Assembly: GCF_900215315.1 (NCBI RefSeq)
Contig: NZ_OBEB01000004.1
Span: forward strand, 248,001-312,000
From: Arsukibacterium tuosuense
GTDB taxonomy: Bacteria; Pseudomonadota; Gammaproteobacteria; Enterobacterales; Alteromonadaceae
Direction: 5' to 3'
DNA: 64,000 nucleotides
The notes beneath the pieces were generated by a model. It saw nothing but the letters and a program-made list of their open reading frames with translations, made no database searches and was not told where the DNA came from. Both the position numbers and the translations under genes were made by a program. This document shows positions 9,193 to 18,638 of the stretch, one piece after another. How positions within the stretch are numbered: position 1 is the first letter of the stretch; every line of letters starts with the position of its first letter.

Positions 9193-11349
9193 ATGGAAAT
9201 TAAACCCGAACGTTCGCTCTTGGTTGGTGAATGGCACTATCTGGCAAAAGAAGACAAGCTGGTGAAGCTGGATCAGCAGGGCCAGATTGTTGCCACGGCT
9301 GATTTAGATAACCTGGGCCAGAAAGTTGTTAACTACTTTATTGTCCATGCCGGTAACCTGGTGACGAAAGATCAACTGCTGGCTGATGTCTGGGGGATCC
9401 GGGATGTGTCTGACGGCCGGGTGATGCGGGTGATCCGGGCTATCCGGATTGCGCTGAACGACGACACCCGACAGCCAACCTATATTGAAACGATACCCAA
9501 GCGGGGTTACCGCTTTATCGCCAATGTGGCTGAAATCCCCGATAAACCTCTGCCTGAAAACGACACCGTAACCTTAGCGCCTGTACCTGCTGCTGTCAGT
9601 CCGCGCCGCCAGGCATCGATTTGGGCAGGGATAGTATTGGCACCCGTGCTGGTATTGTTAGTCTGGCTACTATGGTTAAAGCCAGTGACTGAAGACCAGC
9701 CAGCAGAAGTTAACACTATTCCGCTCTGGCGATATACACCTATTACCTCACTGGATGGTCTGGAGTTTTATCATAACGTTTCGCCTGATGAGCGCTTTCT
9801 GGTGTTTAGTTATGCCAGAGTAGATTCTGAGCAAATCGCTGTATTAAATTTACAGAATTTAGATAGCCACAGAAGAGTACAGATAACGGACGATAGTGCA
9901 AATAGCCTGGGCGCTGCCTTTAGTCCGGATGGCAAGCAAATCGCTTACCACAGGATGCTACCAGACCGAAGTTGTGAAATCAGACTGCTTGAACTTGAGC
10001 CAGGCCAGATGGTGGTCAAAAGCGACAAGTTGTTAACACTCTGTACGCCAGAATCGGTATCTGCAAGAATTAGCTGGTCGCCTGATGGCCGTTACATTGT
10101 TTATCCCAGCCTCGACCCAGAACAACGGCAGATGGTTATGATGATGTATCCGGTGGCGGGTGGAACCGCTGAGCAGCTGACCGTGCCCCCGGCCAGCAGC
10201 TTTGGCGATTATGCCGGCCGTTATTCCCGTGCCGGCGATAAAATTGCCTTTATCCGCGATGCGGCTGGCGCTGCGCAAATCTGGCTGCTCGATTTAACCA
10301 ATAGAGCAACCCGGTTGTTGGTGCAGATTGATGATGCCTATCCGGGCAATATCGACTGGACGCTGGATGACCGCAGTATTATTTACCCCTCCGGGCCAAC
10401 TGCATTGGGAATTGTTGACGTGGCTACTGGTGAGAGTCGTGAACTGGCCTATACCGATAATCATGCCAGCGAAATTCAGCTGGGGGCAATTAGTGGTAAA
10501 ATTTATGCGTCGGTCGGTTTTTTCTCGCATACCAATATCAAAAAGGTTAACAATAAGCTGGCTACTGCCACGCCCACAGAAAACCTGGTTTTCAGTTCCA
10601 ACCGCAATGAATCATTGGTTGAAATAAACCCGCAAACAGATGGACCTACTGCTGTGGTATCCCGTCGGTCTGGCTTACCTCAGGTCTGGTTATTTTATCT
10701 GGATGGACAGCAACAGCAAATTACTCACTTTGAAACCCGGGAGCGATTCAGAAACATGATGTTCTCACCTGATGGAAGTCAATTGTTGTTGCATTTAAAT
10801 AGTGGGATCTGGCTGTTGGCGTTGGATGGTCAGCTTAGGCAAATAGTAGGACAGAAAGAAGAGATTGTTGCTAATCCTGCCTGGAGCCGGGATGGTACTG
10901 AAGTGTTTTACGCGCAATCGCGGCAGGGACGTTGGGATATCATGGCCGCTTCTACTGATGTAGAGATTGAAAAGCGCTTGCTTGCGACCGATCGTGAATT
11001 ATATATAGAGTCATTCATCGCTCCATACAATATTTGGAGGGATGCTAACTCAAAAACATTTTACATAGAGTATCCGAATGAGGCTCCTAGGGAACTAAAA
11101 TTAGATACGACCGCTGATCAAATGTTTTTCAAGTTCGATTTGCGACAGCACGGCTTTTATTACACTTACTTGCTTGAAGATAGTTATTATCAACTTCGTT
11201 ATTTTAATCTGGGAACGAAAGATATCAATCTACAGGTGATTGACGATTACTTGTATCATAGCCGCTTTAGTATGTCTGCCGATGAGACTGAAGTCTATTT
11301 TTTAGAGGCTAAGAGGGCTGATTTCGACATTGCTGAAATAAGTTTCTAG
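9193..11349 (+). CDS. membrane-anchored winged-helix regulator with TolB-like propeller (regulator A)
   Basis: A CadC/ToxR-type one-component regulator of 718 residues. Residues about 10-115 form an OmpR-type winged helix (LLADVWGIRDVSDGRVMRVIRAIRIAL, then YIETIPKRGYRFIA). One membrane helix follows at about 142-163. The rest is periplasmic, with PD40/WD40-like blades such as AAFSPDGKQIAYHR and ISWSPDGRYIVYPS. Signal and target genes are unknown; regulation of a neighbouring operon is typical of the family but not shown here. From about residue 597 to the stop the DNA becomes AT-richer, with AGG and ATA codons absent from the upstream part. It begins 42 bp after mrcB without a clear ribosome-binding site. 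Confidence 0.85.
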   Translation: MEIKPERSLLVGEWHYLAKEDKLVKLDQQGQIVATADLDNLGQKVVNYFIVHAGNLVTKDQLLADVWGIRDVSDGRVMRVIRAIRIALNDDTRQPTYIETIPKRGYRFIANVAEIPDKPLPENDTVTLAPVPAAVSPRRQASIWAGIVLAPVLVLLVWLLWLKPVTEDQPAEVNTIPLWRYTPITSLDGLEFYHNVSPDERFLVFSYARVDSEQIAVLNLQNLDSHRRVQITDDSANSLGAAFSPDGKQIAYHRMLPDRSCEIRLLELEPGQMVVKSDKLLTLCTPESVSARISWSPDGRYIVYPSLDPEQRQMVMMMYPVAGGTAEQLTVPPASSFGDYAGRYSRAGDKIAFIRDAAGAAQIWLLDLTNRATRLLVQIDDAYPGNIDWTLDDRSIIYPSGPTALGIVDVATGESRELAYTDNHASEIQLGAISGKIYASVGFFSHTNIKKVNNKLATATPTENLVFSSNRNESLVEINPQTDGPTAVVSRRSGLPQVWLFYLDGQQQQITHFETRERFRNMMFSPDGSQLLLHLNSGIWLLALDGQLRQIVGQKEEIVANPAWSRDGTEVFYAQSRQGRWDIMAASTDVEIEKRLLATDRELYIESFIAPYNIWRDANSKTFYIEYPNEAPRELKLDTTADQMFFKFDLRQHGFYYTYLLEDSYYQLRYFNLGTKDINLQVIDDYLYHSRFSMSADETEVYFLEAKRADFDIAEISF

Positions 11350-11461
11350 ATCGAGATTTTATAAGAATTTTATTGAAAAACCATCGAGTTTCTGGACGAG
11401 TACCGGAGTAAGGTCAATAGGGTAAAGCACAATTGTGTGGCTACCATCCGGAGACTCGAAA

Positions 11462-11710
11462 ATGAGAAATGTGATAAAAGTATCAATTGTTACTGCAGTT
11501 TTTACCTCAGCTTTAACTATCAACTATTTTAACAGTGCCCAGAATGATAACGAGCAATTGTTCCTCGATGATTTATACACTTGTCACTGGTGGCCAACAT
11601 GTCGCGACCCTGATCAACAGAAGCCTATGCCAACAGATAGCTCAGCCCCCAAGCCAAGCGGTGATAAAGACACTACCAAAGATAACAAAGATGAAACTCA
11701 GTTGGCCTGA
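11462..11710 (+). CDS. small exported or membrane-tethered protein, unknown function
   Basis: Eighty-two residues from ATG 11462, which has GGAGA eight bases upstream; an in-frame codon at 11435 lacks such a site. Residues about 4-20 are hydrophobic (VIKVSIVTAVFTSALTI) and could be a signal peptide or anchor. The mature part has a short aromatic segment with two cysteines, TCHWWPTC, and a hydrophilic Pro/Ser/Lys/Asp-rich tail. I do not recognise the family. It lies between two winged-helix/propeller regulators on the same strand, so a role as ligand, sensor partner or target of that pair is a guess from position. The DNA is AT-rich like the end of the preceding gene. Confidence 0.65.
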   Translation: MRNVIKVSIVTAVFTSALTINYFNSAQNDNEQLFLDDLYTCHWWPTCRDPDQQKPMPTDSSAPKPSGDKDTTKDNKDETQLA

Positions 11711-11765
11711 GGCAGATTAACGCTGTTTCAAAAGCAGATACACTCTACTTTTCAGTTAATTAAGG

Positions 11766-11797
11766 TATAATCCGCCCTGACACTTTAGTCAGGCGGA
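11766..11797 (+). promoter_or_regulatory. -10 box and ribosome-binding-site hairpin of regulator B
   Basis: A perfect TATAAT (11766-11771) is followed at once by an inverted repeat: TCCGCCCTGAC (11771-11781), loop ACTTTA, GTCAGGCGGA (11788-11797), ten pairs with one bulged C. The right arm holds AGGCGGA, the only Shine-Dalgarno-like sequence before ATG 11803. No good -35 was found, suggesting an activator-dependent start. The hairpin could be an operator or could mask the ribosome-binding site. Confidence 0.5.
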
Positions 11798-11802
11798 CCT
11801 TA

Positions 11803-13875
11803 ATGTCAAATTTAGAACCACTGGTAAAAATCGGCGACTGGTACTATCAGGCGGCTTACGGCCAGTTATTGCCAGCCGAGCCCGACGTCAGCAATGCCGT
11901 GCCGGTCGTATTAGAACCCCGACTCCACAGTCTGCTGAATTACTTTTTGTTACATCCGAATCAAATTCTGGATAAAGATACCCTTATTAATGACGTCTGG
12001 CCGCCTGCAGAGGGCACAGATGCCGCGGTAATGCGGGCCGTAGGTGCACTGCGTAAAGTGCTGGGCGATAATGTTAAGTCGCCAACCTATATTGCGACTA
12101 TCGCCAAGAAAGGCTATCAGTGGCTTTGTCAGATTGAGCCACTAACCAGCCAGCAGCGTAAGCCGTTGCCAGGAACCAGAACCCTAACCGCTACTGAACT
12201 AACACATACCGCCTCTGATACAGAAAAAGGGTTGCCCTGGCGATTTATCAGCGCAGTATGCAACATATTGTTGCTGGGCGGCGCCGCCCTGGCATACGTG
12301 CTGGCCAGCGTGACTGTCACCCCGTTAACTCAGTTACCTGATACAGTAAAACCGCTAAGCGCCTTAACCGGACAAGAGTTCTGGGCCACCCTGGAGCCCG
12401 GGCAGCAGTATGCATTCTATTGGCACCGAAAATCTGAAGCGGCGCCACAACAACTGGCCCGCCAGGACTTAACCAGCTTAAAAGTTAATTACAACGAGCA
12501 GCGATATCCTGTTGTCAGCCAACCATTGTGGCTGGACAACAATCAGCTTGTGTTCCGGGCGCAGGATAGCGAGCAACACTGTTACTTTTATCAGCAACAG
12601 GTGATGCCTGACTTTATGCCTGCCAGCAAAGTAATGCCGTGTCAGCAGGTTCTGACCCAGGGGCTGGCGATTTTAGCGCGTGACTGGTACTGGCTGGATT
12701 ATGACGCAGACTTGCGCCGTTATGAGCTATGGCGCCGGGCTGAAGATGGCAACACAACACGGCTTATGGCGTTTGAGGAAAAGTGGCACAAAGTTGACCA
12801 GCTACTGGTAGTGGGTTCAGCACTGTATCTGGTTGCCCGGCAGGATTTTTATCGTAGCCGGTTGTACCAGGTGAACCTGGAGCAAAAACAGCTGGAAAAA
12901 ATTGCTGATTTCGACCAGCAAATTATCACCAGTAGTAGCTGGGATAAGCAGCACGCATTGCTGACCCTGAAAAACAGTGAGTTGCAGCTTTATAATCTAA
13001 AAAGTAAAAAACAGCTAAGTCTGGGGCCAATGACCTGGGATTTGACCCAGCCACAGCGGTATCAGGAGCGCATTCTGTCTACTCAGTACCTTGATTACAC
13101 TACTGATATTGTGCTGTTAACACTGGCGAACCAGCAGCTGACCAGTGAACGGAGCTGGCAAACCAGTAATCGCAACGAGCGGTTGTTCGCCGCCAATGGC
13201 GAGCAGATTGCGTTTGTTTCTGAGCGGGCCGGGGACAATCAGGTATGGTTGTCACAGGGAAGGGATAGTCGTCAGCTGTCACGGTTAAGCAGTGGCCAGT
13301 ACATTCAGCAGGTATTCTGGCACCAGGATACCCTGTTGTCAGTTATTGATAACCAGCTTTATCAGATAGCGCTGGAGGATGGCAGCCTTTCGTTAATAAA
13401 CAGCAGGCCGGTATCAGGCCATTACCAAAGTTGCGATGATATCCTGTACTGGACAGAGCAAACCAGTGATGGCTGGCAGTTAATGGCGGGGCTGCAACAA
13501 CCCGAAGTGCTGTTGTCAGGGGTGGTAAACCTGAAATGTGCCCCCGCTGGCTTAGTGGTACAGTTTTATAACGACAGCACGCTGGCATTTTGGTCAGCCA
13601 GTCAGCCACAACAGTTAAGTCCGTTGCCGGTAAGCCTGAACTGGCACCATATTCTGCCAGAACAGTGGACCAGTACTGAGCGGCAACTGTTATGGCTTGA
13701 CCGTCAGCAGTGGCGGCTCAAGGTGTATGATTGGCAAAGTGGTGAGATCAGTAGTTACCCCTGGCCGGCTACGGCATTGCCGCTGGAAATTCATAGCGAC
13801 AATACCGGTAACCTGTTCAGTGTGCAGCCCCGCCACTACGATACCGACATCGTCTGGCTGCAGAATCGCAGTTAA
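11803..13875 (+). CDS. membrane-anchored winged-helix regulator with divergent propeller domain (regulator B)
   Basis: Same architecture as the gene at 9193: OmpR-type winged helix at residues about 8-110 ([30 protein letters not shown], then [13 protein letters not shown]), one membrane helix at about 147-170, and a large periplasmic region of about 520 residues. The propeller is less regular: blades such as [26 protein letters not shown] are visible but most lack the SPDG consensus. The two proteins align through the DNA-binding domain and look like old paralogues. Target unknown. The stop overlaps the hemL stop by four bases, tail to tail. Confidence 0.83.
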   Translation: MSNLEPLVKIGDWYYQAAYGQLLPAEPDVSNAVPVVLEPRLHSLLNYFLLHPNQILDKDTLINDVWPPAEGTDAAVMRAVGALRKVLGDNVKSPTYIATIAKKGYQWLCQIEPLTSQQRKPLPGTRTLTATELTHTASDTEKGLPWRFISAVCNILLLGGAALAYVLASVTVTPLTQLPDTVKPLSALTGQEFWATLEPGQQYAFYWHRKSEAAPQQLARQDLTSLKVNYNEQRYPVVSQPLWLDNNQLVFRAQDSEQHCYFYQQQVMPDFMPASKVMPCQQVLTQGLAILARDWYWLDYDADLRRYELWRRAEDGNTTRLMAFEEKWHKVDQLLVVGSALYLVARQDFYRSRLYQVNLEQKQLEKIADFDQQIITSSSWDKQHALLTLKNSELQLYNLKSKKQLSLGPMTWDLTQPQRYQERILSTQYLDYTTDIVLLTLANQQLTSERSWQTSNRNERLFAANGEQIAFVSERAGDNQVWLSQGRDSRQLSRLSSGQYIQQVFWHQDTLLSVIDNQLYQIALEDGSLSLINSRPVSGHYQSCDDILYWTEQTSDGWQLMAGLQQPEVLLSGVVNLKCAPAGLVVQFYNDSTLAFWSASQPQQLSPLPVSLNWHHILPEQWTSTERQLLWLDRQQWRLKVYDWQSGEISSYPWPATALPLEIHSDNTGNLFSVQPRHYDTDIVWLQNRS

Positions 13876-15152
13876 AGCGCAGCAAAACTCTTAGCCGCGG
13901 CATCGACTGTGGCGGCCAGATCATCATCACTGTGTGCCAGTGACAAAAAGCCTGCCTCAAAGGCGGAGGGAGCCAGATAGATCCCTTGCTGCAGCATTGA
14001 ATGGAAGAACTGTTTAAAAGCCGCGGCATCACACTGGGTTGCCTGCTGGTAATTGCTGACTCTTGCTTCATTACTGAAGAAAAAACCAAACATGCCGCCA
14101 ACCTGATTAAAAGTCATTGGCACCCCGTGCTGTTGTGCCGCAGCACTCAGGCCGGTAACCAGCTGACTGGTTTTAGAAGCCAGCTTTTCGAACACATCTG
14201 GCTTGCTGATTTCATTCAGTGCGGCCAGGCCTGCTGCCATAGCGATAGGATTACCAGACAGAGTACCTGCCTGGTAGACCGGACCTAATGGCGCAATATG
14301 CTCCATAATAGCCCGCCTGCCACCAAAGGCTCCGACCGGCATACCGCCGCCGATGATTTTGCCAAGCGTGGTCAGGTCTGGTGTTACGTTGTACACCGCC
14401 TGCGCGCCGCCCAGCGCAACCCGGAAGCCGGTCATCACTTCATCAAAAATCAGCACGCTCTGATACTGATCGCAGATCCGGCGTAGCCCCTCCAGAAAAC
14501 CCGGCTCTGGCGGGATGCAGTTCATATTGCCCGCGACGGGTTCGACAATAATGCAGGCGATATCGGCGCCTTTTTCTGCGAAGATTTGTTCTACCTGCGC
14601 CAGATTGTTAAATTCACAGGTCAGGGTATATTTGGCAAAGTCTGCCGGTACGCCTGGCGAGTTGGGTACGCCAAGCGTCAGCGCGCCAGAGCCTGCTTTA
14701 ACCAGCAAAGAGTCGGCATGGCCATGATAACAACCTTCGAACTTTAAAATGGTATCGCGTCTGGTGTAGCCCCGGGCCAAACGAATAGCACTCATGGTGG
14801 CTTCGGTGCCGGAGCTTACCATCCGTACCATTTCCATGGACGGTACCAGTTGGGCGATTTTTTCCGCCATATCAATTTCTGCCGGGCAGGGGGCACCGAA
14901 GCTCAGGCCATTTGCGGCTGCCTGAATGACCGCATTGCGGATAGCTGCATGGTTGTGACCCAGTAACATCGGACCCCAGGAGCCGATATAGTCAATATAG
15001 CGTTTGCCATCAACATCAAATAAGTAGGCGCCATCAGCACGCTCCATAAATACCGGGGTACCGCCGACACTTTTAAAGGCACGCACCGGCGAGTTAACCC
15101 CACCGGGGATAGTTAGCTGGGCCCGTTGAAACAGGGTTTCAGATAAAGACAT
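13872..15152 (-). CDS. hemL: glutamate-1-semialdehyde 2,1-aminomutase
   Basis: PLP enzyme making 5-aminolevulinate from glutamate-1-semialdehyde, the C5 route into haem. The product is 426 residues, the same as E. coli. PLP Lys265 sits in [16 protein letters not shown]; the [14 protein letters not shown] and [10 protein letters not shown] blocks are intact. The frame is open 46 codons further up, but [11 protein letters not shown] matches family N-termini and ATG 15152 has GGAA eight bases ahead, so that is the start. Downstream of pyrB on the same strand; hemJ, a later haem-pathway gene, is in the same cluster. Confidence 0.97.
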   Translation of the reverse strand: MSLSETLFQRAQLTIPGGVNSPVRAFKSVGGTPVFMERADGAYLFDVDGKRYIDYIGSWGPMLLGHNHAAIRNAVIQAAANGLSFGAPCPAEIDMAEKIAQLVPSMEMVRMVSSGTEATMSAIRLARGYTRRDTILKFEGCYHGHADSLLVKAGSGALTLGVPNSPGVPADFAKYTLTCEFNNLAQVEQIFAEKGADIACIIVEPVAGNMNCIPPEPGFLEGLRRICDQYQSVLIFDEVMTGFRVALGGAQAVYNVTPDLTTLGKIIGGGMPVGAFGGRRAIMEHIAPLGPVYQAGTLSGNPIAMAAGLAALNEISKPDVFEKLASKTSQLVTGLSAAAQQHGVPMTFNQVGGMFGFFFSNEARVSNYQQATQCDAAAFKQFFHSMLQQGIYLAPSAFEAGFLSLAHSDDDLAATVDAAAKSFAAL

Positions 15153-15183
15153 AATAAGTTCCGTTCGCAGTTGTTGGATGTTG

Positions 15184-15243
15184 TGCTTGTTGGCAGTAGT
15201 TCTTGTTGCTGTACTACTTATTGCTATGCTATTTATTGCTATA
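15184..15243 (-). repeat. four tandem 15-bp units at the pyrB 3' end
   Basis: On the minus strand the units are TATAGCAATAAATAG (15243-15229, ending in the pyrB stop), CATAGCAATAAGTAG, TACAGCAACAAGAAC and TACTGCCAACAAGCA (to 15184). Divergence increases away from the gene. The array fills most of the pyrB-hemL spacer. Confidence 0.8.
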
Positions 15244-16233
15244 CCACGGCACCGCACATTCGTAATCTTTGACGATATTTTCCACGCCAAGGGTCAGGGC
15301 AAACAGTGCCATTCTCACCAGCACACCGTTATCGGCCTGACGAAAAATAGCAAGGTTAGGGTTCAGGTTTAAATCATTGTCTAATTCGTTGGCTTCAATA
15401 CGCGAATCACGTGGCAACGGATGCATAATAACGGTGTTAGATTTACAGTATCGGGTATAAATTTCCTGATTTAACCGAAACTTACCACGATATTGTTCTG
15501 CATCGGCTTTCGATGGGAATCGCTCTTCCTGGATCCGGGTCTGATAAACAATATCGGCATTTAAATGACCTTCCAGTTTATCACTGATCACTAACTGATG
15601 GCCGGCATTGGTCAGGTTGCTGATAATGTCATCGGGCATCGCCAACTCGGCAGGTGACACCAAGGTCAGTTTAATATTGCGATATAAACACAGTAGCTTT
15701 GACAGTGAATGAACGGTCCGGCCAAATTTTAAATCGCCGACCATCGCAATATGCATACCATCAATTTGCAGGCCAGAGGCGGCCAGCTCACGTTCTATGG
15801 TAAACAGATCCAGTAACGCCTGAGTCGGGTGCTCATTGGCGCCGTCACCGCCGTTAAGTACCGGTACCCGGCTGCCTTCAGCGAATTCAGCAACAGAGCC
15901 GGCCTGAGGATGGCGCATGGCAATCACATCGCTGTAACTGCTAATTACCCGGGCAGTATCGAACAAAGACTCCCCCTTTGACAGTGCTGAAGACTCCATG
16001 CCTGTGGTTTCGCGTACTTCGCCGCCCAGCAGGTTAAACGCACAACCAAAGCTGACCCGGGTACGGGTGCTGGGTTCGAAAAACAGATTGCCAAGAATAG
16101 CGCCATCGAGTACCCGGGTCCGTTTTTTGCGGCTGGCATAAGGTGCCATCTGCCGGGCAATATCAAAAATCCGGGTGATGCTGTCACGGTCGAACTGCTT
16201 AACAGAGAGGATGTGCTGGCCTTTGAAGCTCAT
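15229..16233 (-). CDS. pyrB: aspartate carbamoyltransferase catalytic chain
   Basis: Joins carbamoyl phosphate and aspartate, the committed step of pyrimidine synthesis. It shows the carbamoyl-phosphate motif [12 protein letters not shown], the HPTQALLDL segment and HPLPR near the C-terminus. At 334 residues it is longer than E. coli PyrB (about 311). No pyrI regulatory-chain gene follows; the next gene is hemL, so allosteric control may be absent or pyrI may be elsewhere. The last five codons and stop are the first unit of a 15-bp tandem repeat. Confidence 0.95.
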   Translation of the reverse strand: MSFKGQHILSVKQFDRDSITRIFDIARQMAPYASRKKRTRVLDGAILGNLFFEPSTRTRVSFGCAFNLLGGEVRETTGMESSALSKGESLFDTARVISSYSDVIAMRHPQAGSVAEFAEGSRVPVLNGGDGANEHPTQALLDLFTIERELAASGLQIDGMHIAMVGDLKFGRTVHSLSKLLCLYRNIKLTLVSPAELAMPDDIISNLTNAGHQLVISDKLEGHLNADIVYQTRIQEERFPSKADAEQYRGKFRLNQEIYTRYCKSNTVIMHPLPRDSRIEANELDNDLNLNPNLAIFRQADNGVLVRMALFALTLGVENIVKDYECAVPWYSNK

Positions 16234-16261
16234 TGTCAGTACTCACTTAACACTTGCCATT

Positions 16262-16297
16262 GGGCGCCGCTGCTGGCGCAAAGTGGCGCCTATTATA
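16262..16297 (-). promoter_or_regulatory. pyrB promoter -10 and GC-rich leader hairpins
   Basis: On the minus strand TATAAT lies at 16297-16292, with TTGCG just upstream and no clear -35. The first transcribed bases contain GGCGCC, then GCGCC, then GGCGCC again, allowing alternative hairpins between 16291 and 16262. No leader peptide or U-tract attenuator of the E. coli pyrBI kind was seen. Confidence 0.4.
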
Positions 16298-16323
16298 CGC
16301 AAAACCGATGGTTAAAAGCGAGT

Positions 16324-16761
16324 TTAGTGCAGTAGCGGCTTCAGCGTTGCCAGTAAAATAATTGCCAGTAATAGCAGCACTGGCATCTCGTTAAATATCC
16401 GGTAAAAACGCGGGCTGTGCCGGTTACGATTGTGCTTAAAATCTGCCAGTAATTTAAAACACCAGCCGTGGTAAGCGTACAGCAATATCACCAGCAGTAG
16501 TTTAATATGCAACCAGCCACTGGCAACAAACCAGGCTTTGCCATAGGCAACAATAAGCAACGCTCCAAATATCAGGGTCAGCACGGCAAAAGGTGTTACA
16601 AAAAAAAGCAGGCGCCGTTCCATGATTTTAAAAGTTTCAGCACAATCGGTACTGCGGGTTTCGGCATGGTAGACAAACAACCGTGGCAGATAAAAAATGC
16701 CGGCAAACCAGGCAACCATAAAAAAAAGGTGTAATGCTTTGTATAGCAAAATCAGGGTCAT
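16324..16761 (-). CDS. hemJ: protoporphyrinogen oxidase HemJ
   Basis: Integral membrane enzyme that oxidises protoporphyrinogen IX to protoporphyrin IX in bacteria lacking HemG/HemY. The 145-residue product has four hydrophobic helices, the N-terminal YKALHLFFMVAWFAGIFYLPRLFVYH segment with the conserved histidines, and a WLHIKLLLV helix with the conserved Lys. Its ATG overlaps the stop of the CLC gene (ATGA), so the two are probably translationally coupled. Haem genes hemL and hemJ flank pyrB here. Confidence 0.9.
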   Translation of the reverse strand: MTLILLYKALHLFFMVAWFAGIFYLPRLFVYHAETRSTDCAETFKIMERRLLFFVTPFAVLTLIFGALLIVAYGKAWFVASGWLHIKLLLVILLYAYHGWCFKLLADFKHNRNRHSPRFYRIFNEMPVLLLLAIILLATLKPLLH

Positions 16762-18461
16762 AGTAAATTATTCTGCTTTATTAATAGGCTGCGAACCTGG
16801 TCCCAGCGGATAATGCCAATAGGCTCTGTCGGCGAGTCCTGATAGATGTAGACCAGACCATCTCGTTCGTCTTCAAGCAAGGCAAACACTTCCGCCAGGG
16901 TAGCCTGATGAGACAATCCGGTAACGTCCTGATAGTTGATGGCACTGTCACCACTCAACGATAAGCTGACATCATAACTTGCCGCCACAAACGCTGTTTC
17001 GTCGCCGTCAGTACGTTTTAGCAGCAATTGCACCGGCGGCTGCAGCTGTGCCAGTTGCTGACGCACTGCAGTGTCATCAGGGTTGTGCAGTAATACATAC
17101 TCTTTACTGAGCAGCGCCAGCACCCCTACTTTTTGCAAGATGTCGTCGGCAGGGGCCAACTTGTAAGGCATTTGCATAAAATCAAGCTGCATCATAAAGA
17201 TGGATTTATTATTAAAAAACTGCACAGTGGTAACGTACGCCGTAATAATCACCACCATTGCCGGCAGAATAATCTGCTGATTTGACGCCAGTTCAATTAC
17301 CGCCAGTAGCGCTGCTAATGGTGCGTGCAAGGTCGCGGCCATTAAACCGGCCATGCCGAGTACTGCATAAGTGCCGGCGGTGCTGCTGTCACCAATAAAA
17401 ATCGCGGGTACGATTGCCAGCAGGGTGCCCAGTACAATACCCATACCAAATACCGGCCCTATTACCCCACCCGGCACACCAAGCCCCAGGGCAAAAATGG
17501 TTAGGATCAGTTTACCAATAAATATCACCAGCAATAGCTGAACATCTGTTGGATTGTTTACCGCATTAAAGATTGCGCCGGTTTCAGCGCCCATGGCATG
17601 CGGTATCAGATAGCCGACGGCTGCAGTTACCGTACCAGCCAGGGCCAGGCGAACCAATAGTGGCCAGTTTTTAACCAGCCTGATCAGCCGCATCAGGTTC
17701 TGGTTAAAAAGAAACGCTACAGCACCGAACACGATGCCGCAAAGAATAAGGTAGGGGAAATGCCAGATGTTTATTGCCACTATATTAAGTGACGCCAGTT
17801 CCCTGTCGTGACCAAACACCAGTTGGGTGGCCAGCGCACCGACCACAGATGCCAGCATTATAGGAATGAAGACATGAATACGATATTCACGCAGTACCAC
17901 TTCCATCACGAAAATCACCGCAGCCAGCGGCGTATTAAATGACGCAGAAATACCTGCTGCTATGCCACAGCCGGCCAGAATACGCACGCTATTATACGGT
18001 AGTTGCAGATAACGGCCCACTGTACTGGCACCATAAGCGCCCAGATGCACTGATGGCCCTTCCCGGCCAACTGAAAAACCGCTGACCAGGGCAATGATGC
18101 CGCCAAAAAATTGATTCATGGTATTACGAAAGGGCATGATACCGTAACGGGTTTTTATCCGGTGGATAACAAAAGGGATACCCATCCGGTAGTGGCGATA
18201 GCCGGTCGCCAGGGCGATAAGCCCTATCAGCAGTGCCCCGCCAAGAGGCAGTAACCAGACAATTTCCGGGTCGGCGCTGGAAAAGTCATCCGATTCCGTC
18301 AGAAACAACTGCTGAAGCGCAACAATAGCCAGCCGGAAAATGATAATAAGCAGAGCTGCTATTAAGCCACCAAGCATACCAAGCAAACACAGCTGTAACG
18401 ATGTTTGCGGTAACGCTAATCGGCGCTGCAACCCGGGCAGCCAGTCTCGCCATCGTCGCAT
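16758..18461 (-). CDS. CLC-family chloride channel or transporter with C-terminal CBS-like region
   Basis: Membrane protein of 567 residues with the CLC fold: GREGPSVHLGA carries the gating glutamate, SASFNTPLAAVIFVMEVVL is the inner helix, and GVPGGVIGPVFGMG the second pore loop. The C-terminal 130 residues are soluble and resemble a CBS pair. The first pore loop, Gly-Ser-Gly-Ile-Pro in E. coli ClcA, reads Arg-Met-Gly-Ile-Pro, replacing the anion-coordinating serine. A gene of this family lies between hemL and erpA in E. coli too. Selectivity (chloride or another anion) cannot be told from sequence alone, so no symbol is given. Confidence 0.9.
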   Translation of the reverse strand: MRRWRDWLPGLQRRLALPQTSLQLCLLGMLGGLIAALLIIIFRLAIVALQQLFLTESDDFSSADPEIVWLLPLGGALLIGLIALATGYRHYRMGIPFVIHRIKTRYGIMPFRNTMNQFFGGIIALVSGFSVGREGPSVHLGAYGASTVGRYLQLPYNSVRILAGCGIAAGISASFNTPLAAVIFVMEVVLREYRIHVFIPIMLASVVGALATQLVFGHDRELASLNIVAINIWHFPYLILCGIVFGAVAFLFNQNLMRLIRLVKNWPLLVRLALAGTVTAAVGYLIPHAMGAETGAIFNAVNNPTDVQLLLVIFIGKLILTIFALGLGVPGGVIGPVFGMGIVLGTLLAIVPAIFIGDSSTAGTYAVLGMAGLMAATLHAPLAALLAVIELASNQQIILPAMVVIITAYVTTVQFFNNKSIFMMQLDFMQMPYKLAPADDILQKVGVLALLSKEYVLLHNPDDTAVRQQLAQLQPPVQLLLKRTDGDETAFVAASYDVSLSLSGDSAINYQDVTGLSHQATLAEVFALLEDERDGLVYIYQDSPTEPIGIIRWDQVRSLLIKQNNLL

Positions 18462-18575
18462 AATAAATAAGATGAGTTAAACGATGGTTTAAGTCTAACA
18501 TAAGCATATGAGAACGCAGATATTAATTGCTGACATTAGTTGAAACCAAACATAAGTTTGCTTGAAGCCGGGTTA

Positions 18576-18608
18576 ATACTTGAATAAATTAGTCAGGTAT
18601 TAGATAAT
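18576..18608 (+). promoter_or_regulatory. IscR type 1 site overlapping the erpA promoter
   Basis: Bases 18576-18600 match the 25-bp IscR type 1 consensus (ATASYYGACTRWWWYAGTCRRSTAT) at 24 positions; only the ninth base differs (A for C). It covers the -35 of a good sigma-70 promoter: TTGAAT (18580-18585), 17 bp, GATAAT (18603-18608), about 30 bp before erpA. Repression by [2Fe-2S]-IscR, as at E. coli erpA, is inferred. Confidence 0.82.
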
Positions 18609-18638
18609 CCGCGCTGTTGTAACCCTGTTGGAGCTCCC

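Noticed and set aside
11535..11720. Second frame over the small exported protein gene
   Set aside because: No ribosome-binding site; the frame from 11462 has a signal-peptide-like start and a GGAGA site.
16234..16323. E. coli-type pyrB attenuator
   Set aside because: No leader peptide frame with a U-tract terminator found.
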